From NCBI RefSeq assembly GCF_004923315.1, contig NZ_CP039647.1:1-64000 (forward strand): a stretch of DNA of 64,000 nt, read 5' to 3'. Below, in pieces: positions 26,740-35,712 of the stretch. Every line of letters begins with the position of its first letter. The first letter of the stretch is position 1. Under the pieces are notes generated by a model. That model did not search any database and was not told the origin of the DNA. It was given only the letters and a program-made list of their open reading frames with translations. This DNA is from Azospirillum sp. TSA2s. GTDB lineage: Bacteria > Pseudomonadota > Alphaproteobacteria > Azospirillales > Azospirillaceae. The position numbers and the translations under genes are program-made.

Positions 26740-27159
26740 ATGACCGTCCACACCCGCATCCGCCAGTTCAACACCAAGAAGACCTATCCCGAGCAGTCGA
26801 TTGACAACGACCTGTGCCAGACCGTCGTCGCACGCGGCACCATGGTCTTCGTCCGCGGCCAGATCGGCCAGAACCTCGACACCAGCGAAAGCGTCGCCGT
26901 CGGCGATGCCGCCGGCCAGACCGAGCAGGCTATGTCCAACATCAAGATGCTGCTGGAGGAGGCCGGTTCGTCGCTGGAGCACATCTGCAAGATCACCGTC
27001 TACATCACCGATCCGCGCTACCGCGAGCCGGTCTACCGCACCATCGGCAAGTGGCTGAAGGGCGTCTATCCCGTGTCCACCGGTCTCGTGATCAGCGCGC
27101 TCGCCCGCCCGGAATGGGTGGTGGAGGTCGATGCAATCGCGGTGATTCCCGACGCCTGA
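26740..27159 (+). CDS. RidA/YjgF-family enamine/imine deaminase-like protein
   Basis: This 139-residue RidA-fold protein has the family C-terminal pattern RPEWVVEVDAIAVIPD, where R (RPEW) and E (VEVDA) match the substrate-binding arginine and glutamate region. The GQIGQN core loop is also present. RidA proteins hydrolyse reactive enamines and imines released by PLP enzymes or oxidases; specialised forms act inside catabolic pathways. Its place between the transporter and a ureohydrolase suggests a pathway-specific role. The start at 26740 was preferred to 26698. Confidence 0.88.
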   Translation: MTVHTRIRQFNTKKTYPEQSIDNDLCQTVVARGTMVFVRGQIGQNLDTSESVAVGDAAGQTEQAMSNIKMLLEEAGSSLEHICKITVYITDPRYREPVYRTIGKWLKGVYPVSTGLVISALARPEWVVEVDAIAVIPDA

Positions 27160-27212
27160 CGCGCCGGCTCCTCCACCAGCTGTCCCGCCAACCGACAAGA
27201 AGAACCGCCACC

Positions 27213-28172
27213 ATGAGCACCAGCCTGACCAACCCGCCGCGCCGCGAACTGCAGAGCTTCCTCGACTTTCCGATCTGCACCGACATCGACCAGCTCGACG
27301 GCCATATCGGCATCCTCGGCATCCCCTACGGCGATCCCTATTCGATCGACGAGGTGACCAACGACCAGACCAATGCCCCGACCTGGGTGCGCCGCTACAC
27401 CGAGCGGGCGCTGCGCAAGCTGGAACGCTGGGACTTCGACATCGGCGGTCCGCTCCTGGGCGGCAAGGACATCAAGGTGGTGGATTGCGGCGACGTGAAG
27501 GCCGATCCCCGCGACCTCGACCTGCATTACCGCAATGCCGAGGCGGTGGTGCGCCGGATGCTGGCCAAGGGCATGCTGCCCATCGTCATCGGCGGCGACC
27601 ACGGCATCCCGATCCCGGTGCTGCGCGCCTATGACGACCAGGGGCCGATCACCCTGGTCCACATCGACGCCCATCTGGACTGGCGCGACGACGTCAACGG
27701 CGCCCGCAACGGCTATTCCAGCCCGATCCGCCGTGCCGCCGAGATGGACCATATCGGCCAGATCTTCCAGATCGGCCTGCGTTCCGCCGGCAGCGCCCGG
27801 CCGGAGGAGGTCGAGGCCGCGCTGTCCTACGGCGCGGTGCTGGTCCCCGACGTTGAATTGCAGGACATCGGCATGAAGGCGGTGCTCGATCGCATCCCCG
27901 ACGGCGGCCGCTACTACCTGACCATCGACGCCGACGGCATGGATCCGACCATCATGCCGGCGGTCAACGGTCCGGCGCCGGGCGGCGTCACCTATCCGCA
28001 GATCCGCACCCTGATCCACGGGCTGGTGGCCAAGGGCCGCGTCGTCGGCATGGACATCGTGGAGATCACGCCGAAGAAGGACCTCAACGGCATCACCGCC
28101 ATCACCGCCGGCCGCATCATCTGCAACCTGATCGGCAAGACCATCCAGGCCGGCTATTTCGACGCCAAGTGA
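27213..28172 (+). CDS. Ureohydrolase (agmatinase/guanidino-acid or formiminoglutamate hydrolase family)
   Basis: This 319-residue arginase-fold enzyme has the binuclear manganese ligands: GGDH at 127-130, DAHLD at 152-156 and D239-A-D241 in TIDADGMDP. The family cleaves guanidino compounds (arginine, agmatine, guanidinobutyrate, guanidinopropionate) to urea and an amine, or formiminoglutamate to glutamate and formamide. Substrate cannot be fixed from these motifs. The HutF gene 36 bases downstream makes formiminoglutamate one option, and a transported guanidino acid another. It starts after the RidA gene in the same operon. Confidence 0.88.
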   Translation: MSTSLTNPPRRELQSFLDFPICTDIDQLDGHIGILGIPYGDPYSIDEVTNDQTNAPTWVRRYTERALRKLERWDFDIGGPLLGGKDIKVVDCGDVKADPRDLDLHYRNAEAVVRRMLAKGMLPIVIGGDHGIPIPVLRAYDDQGPITLVHIDAHLDWRDDVNGARNGYSSPIRRAAEMDHIGQIFQIGLRSAGSARPEEVEAALSYGAVLVPDVELQDIGMKAVLDRIPDGGRYYLTIDADGMDPTIMPAVNGPAPGGVTYPQIRTLIHGLVAKGRVVGMDIVEITPKKDLNGITAITAGRIICNLIGKTIQAGYFDAK

Positions 28173-28208
28173 CGGCGATAGGGCGAGTATGATTGGGAGG
28201 ACCCGACG

Positions 28209-29606
28209 ATGACCGCCGCGCGCCGGCTCGACCGGCTTTTCTGCCACCGGGCGCTGCTGGCCGGCGGCTGGGCGTCGGGGGTGCTGCTGCGCTTCGACGC
28301 GCAGGGGCTGATCGCCGCCATCGAAACAGGGTTGGACAAGCCGCCTGCCGGGGTGGAGCGGGCCGCCGGGCCGGTCATCCCCGGCATGCCCAACCTGCAC
28401 AGCCATGCCTTCCAGCGGGCAATGGCCGGCCTGACCGAGCGGGCCGGGCCGGCCGAGGACAGCTTCTGGACCTGGCGGGAGGTGATGTACGGCTTTGTCC
28501 GCCGCATCGACCCCGACGAGTTCCAGGCGGTGGCGGCGATGGCCTACGCCGAGATGCTGGAGCGGGGCTATACCTCGGTGGCGGAATTCCATTACCTCCA
28601 CCACGCCCCCGACGGCCGGGCCTATGCCGATCCGGCCGAGATGTCGATGCGCATCCTGGCCGCGGCGGACGCCACCGGCATCGGGCTGACCCATCTGCCG
28701 GTGCTCTACGCCCAGGGCGGTTTCGGCGGACAGCCGGCGGGCGAGGGGCAACGGCGTTTCCTCAACTCCCCCGACCGGCTGCTGGACATCGCCGCCGCCT
28801 GCCGCGCGGCACCCGGCGACCATCGCATCGGTCTGGCTCTGCATTCCCTGCGCGCCGTATCGCCGGAGGCCGCCGAGGCGGTGCTGGACGGACTGTCGGC
28901 GCTCGACCCCACGGCCCCGATCCACATCCATGTCGCCGAGCAGACGGCGGAGGTCGACGCCAGCCTTGCCTGGTCGGGACGGCGGCCGGTGGAATGGCTG
29001 CTCGACCGCGGTTGGCCGGGGCCGTCCTGGTGCCTCGTCCACGCCACCCACGTCACGCCGGCTGAGGTGGCGGGCATTGCGGCCTCAGGCGCCGTCGTGG
29101 GACTCTGTCCGACGACGGAAGCAGACCTCGGCGATGGGCTGTTCCCGGCGCGCGACTTCCTGGCGCAGGGCGGGCGCTTCGGCATCGGCTCCGACAGCCA
29201 GATCATCATCGATGTGGCGGAGGAGCTGCGCCTGCTGGAATTCGGACAGCGGCTGACTGCGCGGCGGCGCAACCTGCTGGCGTCGCATCCGGGCAGCTCG
29301 ACCGGAGCGGATCTCTACCGGACCGCTGTCGCTGGAGGGGCGCAGGCGCTGGGCCTGCCGGAGCCGGCGGGCGGACTCAAGGTTGGACAGCGCGCCGATC
29401 TGGTGGTGCTCGATCCGGACGATCCGCGGCTCTACGGCCGCAGCGACGACACACTTCTCGACACCTATGTCTTTGCCGGCGCCCTAAATCCCGTGCGCGA
29501 CGTGGTGGCCGGCGGGCGGCTGGTGGTGCGCGACGGCCGGCATGTCGATACCGACGCGATCCGCAACGGCTGGCGCCGCGCCGTCGATCGGCTGCACGCG
29601 GCTTGA
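28209..29606 (+). CDS. hutF: Formimidoylglutamate deiminase HutF
   Basis: This 465-residue amidohydrolase has the metal-binding H64-x-H66 in PNLHSHAFQ. The HutF-typical segment SVAEFHYLHH lies near residue 125, and HVAEQ and GSDSQ metal or substrate motifs follow. HutF releases ammonia from N-formimino-L-glutamate to give N-formyl-L-glutamate in histidine breakdown. No hutU, hutH or hutG is in the window, so this copy works outside a classic hut operon. The following ArgE-type enzyme might remove the formyl group, as some M20 deacylases can. That step is inference. Confidence 0.87.
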   Translation: MTAARRLDRLFCHRALLAGGWASGVLLRFDAQGLIAAIETGLDKPPAGVERAAGPVIPGMPNLHSHAFQRAMAGLTERAGPAEDSFWTWREVMYGFVRRIDPDEFQAVAAMAYAEMLERGYTSVAEFHYLHHAPDGRAYADPAEMSMRILAAADATGIGLTHLPVLYAQGGFGGQPAGEGQRRFLNSPDRLLDIAAACRAAPGDHRIGLALHSLRAVSPEAAEAVLDGLSALDPTAPIHIHVAEQTAEVDASLAWSGRRPVEWLLDRGWPGPSWCLVHATHVTPAEVAGIAASGAVVGLCPTTEADLGDGLFPARDFLAQGGRFGIGSDSQIIIDVAEELRLLEFGQRLTARRRNLLASHPGSSTGADLYRTAVAGGAQALGLPEPAGGLKVGQRADLVVLDPDDPRLYGRSDDTLLDTYVFAGALNPVRDVVAGGRLVVRDGRHVDTDAIRNGWRRAVDRLHAA

Positions 29607-29637
29607 TTGAATTTCCGAACGAACAGGGACGATTCCG

Positions 29638-30786
29638 ATGACGGCAACCATCGACATCCTCGACCGGCTGGTGGCCTTCAACACCGTCAGCCGCGACAGC
29701 AACCTCGACCTGATCCACTGGGTGCGGGAGAGGCTGGAAGCCGCCGACGCGGCGACATGGCTGGTGCCGAGCGAGGATGGACGCAAGGCCAACCTGTTCG
29801 CGACGCTGGGGCCGGCGGACCGTCCCGGCGTCCTGCTGTCCGGACACAGCGACGTGGTGCCGGTCGAGGGGCAGGCCTGGACCAGCGATCCCTTCCGGCT
29901 GACCCGCCGCGACGGCAAGCTGTTCGGCCGGGGCACCGCCGACATGAAGGGCTTCATCGCCGCGGCCCTCGCCTTGTTCGACCGCGCCGCCGGACGGACC
30001 CTGTCCCAGCCGCTGCATCTGGCGCTGTCCTATGACGAGGAGGTCGGCTGCCTCGGCGTCCGGCGCCTGATCGAGATGATGGCCGCCCTGCCCGTCCGCC
30101 CGCGCTTCTGCATCGTCGGCGAGCCAACCGGCATGCAGGTGGTTACCGCCCATAAGGGCAAGACCGCTCTGCGTGCCGAATGCCACGGCGTCGAATGCCA
30201 TTCGAGCTTGGCGCCACAGGGCTTGAACGCCATCCATATGGCGAGCGACCTGCTGAGCGGCCTGCGCCGCATCCAGAAACGACTGAGTGACGAAGGCGCC
30301 CATGACAACGCCTATGATGTACCCTGGACCACGATCCATGCCGGGGTCATCCACGGTGGCGAGGCACTGAACATCGTGCCGAACCGCTGCCGCCTCGACT
30401 TCGAAATCCGCCATCTGCCGCAGGATCCGGTGGAACCGCTGCTGGACCACGTCCAGGCGGAGGCCGACGCCATCGTCCGGCGCCTGCGTTCCGATTTCCC
30501 GTCCGCCGGTCTGACCATCACCGAGCTGTCCAGCTATCCGGCGCTCGACACCGACGGCACTGCCGAGGTGGTGGCCTTCGTCAAATCGCTGACCGGCGGC
30601 AACAGCACCGGAAAGATCTCCTTCGGAACGGAAGGCGGACTGTTCCAACGGCGGCTGTCGATGCCCACCGTGGTGTGCGGCCCCGGCAGCATCGGCGAAG
30701 CCCACAAGCCCGACGAGTTCATCGCCGAGGACCAATTGGCCGCCTGCGACCGCATGCTGGACGCTCTGCTCGTCCAGATGGCCTGA
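29638..30786 (+). CDS. argE: ArgE/M20-family amino-acid deacylase (acetylornithine deacetylase-like)
   Basis: This 382-residue M20 zinc peptidase-family enzyme shows the metal and catalytic motifs GHSDVVPVEGQAW near residue 65, GRGTADMKGF near 98 and SYDEEVGCLG near 128. The lid domain and final TVVCGPGSIGEAHKPDEF motif match ArgE. It hydrolyses N-acetyl- or other N-acyl-amino acids. At the end of the transporter/RidA/ureohydrolase/HutF operon it probably releases a free amino acid from an N-acyl or N-formyl intermediate rather than serving arginine synthesis. It converges on the next gene with a 22-base gap. Confidence 0.87.
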   Translation: MTATIDILDRLVAFNTVSRDSNLDLIHWVRERLEAADAATWLVPSEDGRKANLFATLGPADRPGVLLSGHSDVVPVEGQAWTSDPFRLTRRDGKLFGRGTADMKGFIAAALALFDRAAGRTLSQPLHLALSYDEEVGCLGVRRLIEMMAALPVRPRFCIVGEPTGMQVVTAHKGKTALRAECHGVECHSSLAPQGLNAIHMASDLLSGLRRIQKRLSDEGAHDNAYDVPWTTIHAGVIHGGEALNIVPNRCRLDFEIRHLPQDPVEPLLDHVQAEADAIVRRLRSDFPSAGLTITELSSYPALDTDGTAEVVAFVKSLTGGNSTGKISFGTEGGLFQRRLSMPTVVCGPGSIGEAHKPDEFIAEDQLAACDRMLDALLVQMA

Positions 30787-30808
30787 CGCCGCTCCGCATC
30801 CCTCCCGA

Positions 30809-32257
30809 TCAATGGGGCGCCTGGCTGACGAACTTCACCTGTTCGAATGCCTGGAACCCTTCGGTTCCGCCCTCCAGTCCGATGCCGCTGTCCTTGATGC
30901 CGCCGAAGGGTGTTTCCGGATGCGAGACCACCCAGTGGTTCACCACGACATTGCCGCATTCAATGTCCGCCACCAGCCGGTCGGCGAGCGCCAGATCGCG
31001 GGTAAAGACGTAGGAGGCCAGCCCGAGCGACAGGCGGTTCGCCAGCGCCACCGCCTCGTCCGCATCCCGGAAGGAGGCAATCAGCGCCAGCGGTCCGAAC
31101 GGCTCTTCACCGGCGGCCCGGCAGGCGGCGGTGACACCGGTCAGCACCGTCGGCTGATAGTAGAAGCCGGAACCGTCGATGCGGGCACCGCCGGCCGCCA
31201 CCGTCGCGCCGTTCCGCCGGGCATCCTCCACCAGCGCATCGATCGCCGCCAGCCGGCGGGCATTCTGCACCGGTCCCATCTGCGTTGCGGGATCGAACGG
31301 ATCGCCCACGCGGATCGCGGATGCGGCCTCGGCGAAAGCGGCGGCGAAGCGGTCATGGATCGCTTCGTGTACATAGAAGCGGGTCGGCGACGTGCAAATC
31401 TGCCCGGAACTCCGGAACTTGGCGGCGGCGGCGCTGCGGGCCACCGCCTCGACATCCACGTCGGGAAAAACCAGCACCGGGGCGTGGCCGCCCAGTTCGA
31501 ACACGCCGCGCTTCATGGTCCGCGTCGCCAGGGCTGCCAGATGCTTGCCAACGGGGATCGAACCGGTGAAGGACACCATACGGATCGCCTCAGCCTCCAA
31601 CAGCCGCTCGGCCACTGCGCCGGGGTTACCGAACAGCATGTTGGCGACCCCGCCCGGCAATCCGGCCTCGGCCAGCGCGCGGGCGATGAACAGGGCGGCC
31701 GCCGGGGTTCCTTCCGACGGCTTGATGACGATGGAGCAGCCCGCTCCCAGCGCGCCGGCGATCTTGCGCGCCGGCGTGATCGCCGGGGCGTTCCAGCCGC
31801 TGAAGGCCGCCACCGGCCCGACCGGCTCGCGCAGCGCCATCAGCCGGTGGCCCGGCGTGCGGGGCGGGATGATGCGGCCATAGGACCGGCGGCATTCCTC
31901 GGCCGCCCAGTCGAACATGCCGGCCGCCGTCTCGACCTCGCGCGCGGCCTCGAGGATCGGCTTGCCCAGTTCCAGCGCGATCAGCGCAGCGAGTCCACCT
32001 GCATCCGCCCGGATCAGATCGGCCGCGCGGCGCAGCAGCGCCGACCGCTCGACGGCACTGGTCCGCCGCCAGACCCGGAAGCCGTCGGCCGCAGCGGCGA
32101 CCGCCGCATCCACATCGTCGGCGCCGGCATTGGGCAGCAGCCCAAGCGTCGCACCGGTCGACGGGTTGATCACCGGTTCGCAGGAACGATCCTCGGCCTC
32201 GATCCAGCGCCCACCGATCCACAGGCGAAGGTCAGGATAGGTGGTGTTCGTCATCAT
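30809..32257 (-). CDS. NAD(P)-dependent aldehyde dehydrogenase
   Basis: This 482-residue ALDH superfamily enzyme has all core residues: N156 (SGWNAPA), K179 (VIKPSE), general base E254 (FELGGHAP) and catalytic C288 (SGQICTSPT). FELGGHAPV and the overall pattern resemble semialdehyde or aromatic aldehyde dehydrogenases. It oxidises an aldehyde to the acid. It is the last gene of the LysR-linked acyl-CoA operon, 27 bases after the FadB-like gene. The aldehyde could come from the hydrolase or from a side branch. The exact substrate is unknown. Confidence 0.92.
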   Translation of the reverse strand: MMTNTTYPDLRLWIGGRWIEAEDRSCEPVINPSTGATLGLLPNAGADDVDAAVAAAADGFRVWRRTSAVERSALLRRAADLIRADAGGLAALIALELGKPILEAAREVETAAGMFDWAAEECRRSYGRIIPPRTPGHRLMALREPVGPVAAFSGWNAPAITPARKIAGALGAGCSIVIKPSEGTPAAALFIARALAEAGLPGGVANMLFGNPGAVAERLLEAEAIRMVSFTGSIPVGKHLAALATRTMKRGVFELGGHAPVLVFPDVDVEAVARSAAAAKFRSSGQICTSPTRFYVHEAIHDRFAAAFAEAASAIRVGDPFDPATQMGPVQNARRLAAIDALVEDARRNGATVAAGGARIDGSGFYYQPTVLTGVTAACRAAGEEPFGPLALIASFRDADEAVALANRLSLGLASYVFTRDLALADRLVADIECGNVVVNHWVVSHPETPFGGIKDSGIGLEGGTEGFQAFEQVKFVSQAPH

Positions 32258-32284
32258 CGCCTCGATACAGCAAAGTTGATGGAC

Positions 32285-34369
32285 TCAGACGGCGGGAATC
32301 ATGCCCGGATCGCAGCGCCGGAAACCCGGCCCGCTGAGGTCTGCCAACCGCGCCAGTTCAGCCCTGAGCCACGACGGATCCTGGCGGGTGGCCCAGAACA
32401 GCGGCCCACCCTCCCAGGCCGGGAAGCCGTAGCCGTTGACCAGCACGAGGTCGATGTCCGACGCGCGGGCGGCCACGCCTTCGGACAGCAGACAGGCGGC
32501 CTCGTTGACCATGGTCAGCAGCACCCGGCCGACGATCTCCTCGTCCGGGATAGCGCGGCGGACGATGCCCTTGGCGCTCGACGCCGCTTCGATCAGCGCA
32601 GTAACCTCCGGATCCGTTTCGCCACGCTTGGCACCGGGTGGATAGCGGTAATAGCCGGCGCCGGTCTTGCGGCCAAGCCGTCCGGCCTCGCAAAGCCGGT
32701 CAGGAATCTCGACATAGCGGGCTGCCGGGTCCCGCGTCGCCGACTGTTGCCGCCGCATCCGCCAAGCGATGTCCAGTCCCGACAGATCGGCGACCGCGAA
32801 CGGCCCCATGGCGAAGCCGAAGCGTTCCAGGGCTGCGTCGACCCCCGCAGGCAGGGCGCCTTCTTCGATCAGGAATTCGCATTGGCGGCGGTAGGCGGCA
32901 TAGATCCGGTTGCCGATGAAGCCGAAGGCGTTGCCTGCGACCACTGGCAGCTTGCCCAGCCGTTTCGCCAGCGCGAGGGCGGTCGCCAGAACGTCGGGCG
33001 AGGTCTTCGCCCCGCGGACCACCTCCAGCAGACGCATGACGTTGGCCGGGCTGAAGAAATGCAGCCCGACCACATCCCGCGGCCGGCTGGTCGCCGCCGC
33101 GATGGCGTCGAGGTCCAGGTAGGAGGTGTTCGATGCCAGCACGGCGCCCGGCGCCAGCACGGAGTCGAGCCGGCGGAACAGGTCCTGCTTGACCTCCAGA
33201 TCCTCGAACACGGCTTCGATCACCAGATCGGCAGTGGCGAGCGCCGCGATGTCGATCGTCGGTTCGAGTGCCGCAAGCCGCTTCCCGGCCGCCTCCGCGC
33301 TCAGCTTTCCACCATCGACACGGCGCGCGTAGTGGTCGCGCAGCCGGGCCAATCCGGTGTCGAGCGCTCCGGCGCCGTTTTCCAGCAGGGTCACCGGCAG
33401 ACCGGCATCCAAGGCGGCGATGACGATCCCGGTCCCCATGGTGCCGGAACCGACCACGCCGATCCGCTCCAACCGCCGCGGCGCCACGCCCTCCAGTTCC
33501 GCAAGGCGGGCCGCGTCCCGTTCGGCGAAGAACAGGTGGCGGCGGGCAAAGGCCTCCGTCTCCAGGCGCAGCCGTTGGAAAACCGCGCGCTCCTCCGCCA
33601 AGGCTTCGTCCCGCGGACGCTCTGCCGCGGCACGGACGGCACGGATCGCCTCGATCACCGGAGGACGCCCACGGCCCGCCCGCAGGGCGGCCACGGCGGC
33701 TGCCTCGATAAACTCGGCCGGCTCGGCCGGGACAGGCTTGTCAGCCGCCCGGCATTTGCGTCCCGCAAGGCTCCGCGCATGCGCGACGGCGGCGGTGCGC
33801 ACCGCCTCCACCCCATCGTCGCTCGCCAGCGCGTCGACGAGGCCGAGCGCCAGCGCGTCAGCGGCGGCCAGGCGCCGGCCTTCGCAGATCAACGCGATGG
33901 CGGTGGAGAGGCCGACCAGACGCGGCAGGCGCTGGGTGCCGCCGGCACCGGGAATCATGCCCAGCGTCACCTCCGGCAAGCCAACCCGCGTGCCGGGCGC
34001 CGCGACGCGGGCGTCGCAGCCCAGCGCCAGCTCGAACCCACCGCCAAGCGCCGCACCGTGCAGGGCGGCGACCACCGGTTTCGCGCAAGCCTCGATGGCG
34101 GCGATAACGGCGGGAAGCTGCGGGTCCTCCAGAGGCTGGCCGAACTCGCGCAGATCGGACCCGGCGATGAAGGTCCTGCCGGCGCCGATCAGCACCGCCG
34201 CTTCCAGTTCGGGATCCGCCGCGAGCGTCGTGACGGCGTCCAGCAGCCCGCGCCGCACGGCGGTGGATCCGGCGTTGACCGGCGGGTTGTCGATGACGAT
34301 CACCGCCACCCCGCCGTCGCGCTCCAGCCGGACCGTTCCACCGGCCCGGTCGTCCGGCCTGCCGGTCAC
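32285..34369 (-). CDS. FadB/FadJ-like bifunctional enoyl-CoA hydratase / 3-hydroxyacyl-CoA dehydrogenase
   Basis: This 694-residue fusion has an N-terminal crotonase domain (IDNPPVNAGS, GRTFIAGSDLREF and GAALGGGFELALGCDARVA) and glutamates in VGLPEVTLGMIPGAGGTQR. The NAD-binding domain begins near residue 295 with IGVVGSGTMGTGI. The 3-hydroxyacyl-CoA C-terminal domains follow (VVGLHFFSPANVMRLLEVV). It performs two successive beta-oxidation steps. It starts at a GTG that overlaps the stop of the binding-protein gene (GTGA), so the two are coupled. Longer in-frame extension into that gene was rejected. Confidence 0.92.
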   Translation of the reverse strand: MTGRPDDRAGGTVRLERDGGVAVIVIDNPPVNAGSTAVRRGLLDAVTTLAADPELEAAVLIGAGRTFIAGSDLREFGQPLEDPQLPAVIAAIEACAKPVVAALHGAALGGGFELALGCDARVAAPGTRVGLPEVTLGMIPGAGGTQRLPRLVGLSTAIALICEGRRLAAADALALGLVDALASDDGVEAVRTAAVAHARSLAGRKCRAADKPVPAEPAEFIEAAAVAALRAGRGRPPVIEAIRAVRAAAERPRDEALAEERAVFQRLRLETEAFARRHLFFAERDAARLAELEGVAPRRLERIGVVGSGTMGTGIVIAALDAGLPVTLLENGAGALDTGLARLRDHYARRVDGGKLSAEAAGKRLAALEPTIDIAALATADLVIEAVFEDLEVKQDLFRRLDSVLAPGAVLASNTSYLDLDAIAAATSRPRDVVGLHFFSPANVMRLLEVVRGAKTSPDVLATALALAKRLGKLPVVAGNAFGFIGNRIYAAYRRQCEFLIEEGALPAGVDAALERFGFAMGPFAVADLSGLDIAWRMRRQQSATRDPAARYVEIPDRLCEAGRLGRKTGAGYYRYPPGAKRGETDPEVTALIEAASSAKGIVRRAIPDEEIVGRVLLTMVNEAACLLSEGVAARASDIDLVLVNGYGFPAWEGGPLFWATRQDPSWLRAELARLADLSGPGFRRCDPGMIPAV

Positions 34370-35607
34370 TTCGCCACCAGCGGACAGCCGCCCTGATCCA
34401 TCGGACGGAAGGCCTTGTCGCCGGGCACCGTCTCCAGGACCTTGTAATAGTCCCACGGGCCTTTCGATTCCGACGGCTTCTTCACCTGCATCAGATACAT
34501 GTCGCGGATCACCCGGCCGTCAGGGCGGATGGAGCCGTTCTTGGTGTAGAAGTCGTTGATCGGCATCTTGCGCATCTGTTCGGCCACCTTGGTGGCGTCA
34601 TCGCTGTCGATCGCCTGGATCGCCTTCAGATAATGGGTGACGGCGCCATAGACCGCCGCCTGCAGTCCGCCGGGCGCCCGGCCGTTGAAACGGTCCATGA
34701 AGCGCTTGCTCCAGGCCCGCGTCTCATCATTCATGTCCCAATAGAAGCTTTCGGCGAAGGTCAGACCCTGCGCGCTCTCCAGCCCCAGTGCATGGATGTC
34801 GGGCAGGTTGACCAGCAGCGCCGCCATCGTCTTGCCGCTGGCGGTGATGCCGAACTCGTTCGCCTGCTTGACCGCGTTGATCATGTCGGCTCCGGCATTC
34901 GCCAGCCCGACCACGGTGGCCGATGACGCCTGCGCCTGCAACAGATAGGAGGAGAAGTCCGCGGTGTTGAGCGGCGCCCGCACCGCCCCGACGACGGTAC
35001 CGCCGTTGGCCTTGACCACACGGGTCGCCTCGCCTTCCAGCGCGTGGCCGAAGCTGTAGTCGGCGGTCAGGAAATACCAGTCCTTCAAGCCGCGCTTGAC
35101 CAGGGCGGTGGTGGCGACGGTCGGCAGGGCATAGTTGTCGTAGGCCCAATGCACGCCGACAGGCGAGCAGGCTTTGCCGGTCAACTCCGGCGTGCCGGGG
35201 CCGGTCGCCAGGAACATGCGGTTCTTGTCGCGGGAAATGCCCTGGACGGAGAGCGCCACGGCGGACGACACCACTTCGGTGATCGCATCGACGCCCTCGA
35301 CGTCATACCAGCGTCGCGCGATGCCGGATCCAACGTCCGCCTTGTTCTGATGGTCGGCCGAGACGATCTCGATTGCCGCACCATTGACCTTGCCGCCGAA
35401 ATCCTCGGCCGCCATCTGGGCGGCCAGCACGGCTCCGGCACCGACATTGTCGGAATAGGGGCCGGACATGTCGGTCAGCACGCCGATCTTCACCGTCTTG
35501 CCTGAAATCTCGGCGGCCGCACCGCCAGCCAGGCCGATGGTCAGCGCAGCGACAGCCGTGGCGGTCAGCGCCCGCAGACCGGGCACTCGAACAGTGATGG
35601 CACGCAT
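34366..35607 (-). CDS. Liv/HAAT-type ABC substrate-binding protein (paralogue 1)
   Basis: This 413-residue periplasmic binding protein has a signal peptide (VAALTIGLAGGAAA) followed by VKIGVLTDMSGPYSDNVG. It is clearly paralogous to the binding protein at 51407-52636: both contain DHQNKADVG, ARRWYDV, YFLT-DY-FGHALE and GPWDYYK segments. It has no permease genes of its own here, so it probably delivers its ligand to the LivGFHM system encoded about 12 kb away. The ligand is unknown; the beta-oxidation genes around it suggest a carboxylic acid rather than a branched-chain amino acid. Its mRNA leader also resembles that of the paralogue. Confidence 0.9.
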   Translation of the reverse strand: MRAITVRVPGLRALTATAVAALTIGLAGGAAAEISGKTVKIGVLTDMSGPYSDNVGAGAVLAAQMAAEDFGGKVNGAAIEIVSADHQNKADVGSGIARRWYDVEGVDAITEVVSSAVALSVQGISRDKNRMFLATGPGTPELTGKACSPVGVHWAYDNYALPTVATTALVKRGLKDWYFLTADYSFGHALEGEATRVVKANGGTVVGAVRAPLNTADFSSYLLQAQASSATVVGLANAGADMINAVKQANEFGITASGKTMAALLVNLPDIHALGLESAQGLTFAESFYWDMNDETRAWSKRFMDRFNGRAPGGLQAAVYGAVTHYLKAIQAIDSDDATKVAEQMRKMPINDFYTKNGSIRPDGRVIRDMYLMQVKKPSESKGPWDYYKVLETVPGDKAFRPMDQGGCPLVAK

Positions 35608-35635
35608 GAATGGTCCCTCCCCGGGGTATTGATGG

Positions 35636-35660
35636 CCGCCGCCCTTGTTGCGGGCGGCGG
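35636..35660 (-). terminator. Intercistronic stem-loop upstream of the binding-protein gene
   Basis: CCGCCGCCC pairs perfectly with GGGCGGCGG around a seven-base loop. It lies between the hydrolase stop and the binding-protein start on the minus strand. No T run follows, so it may be an mRNA processing or stabilising element. Confidence 0.4.
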
Positions 35661-35712
35661 GCGGTTATTGTCGAAGCGATGGTGGCCGGAACGCTTGCTG
35701 TCGGAACGGCAC

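Noticed and set aside
30812..34396. 1194-residue plus-strand open frame
   Set aside because: Entirely antisense to the aldehyde dehydrogenase and FadB-like genes; low-complexity composition and no domain.
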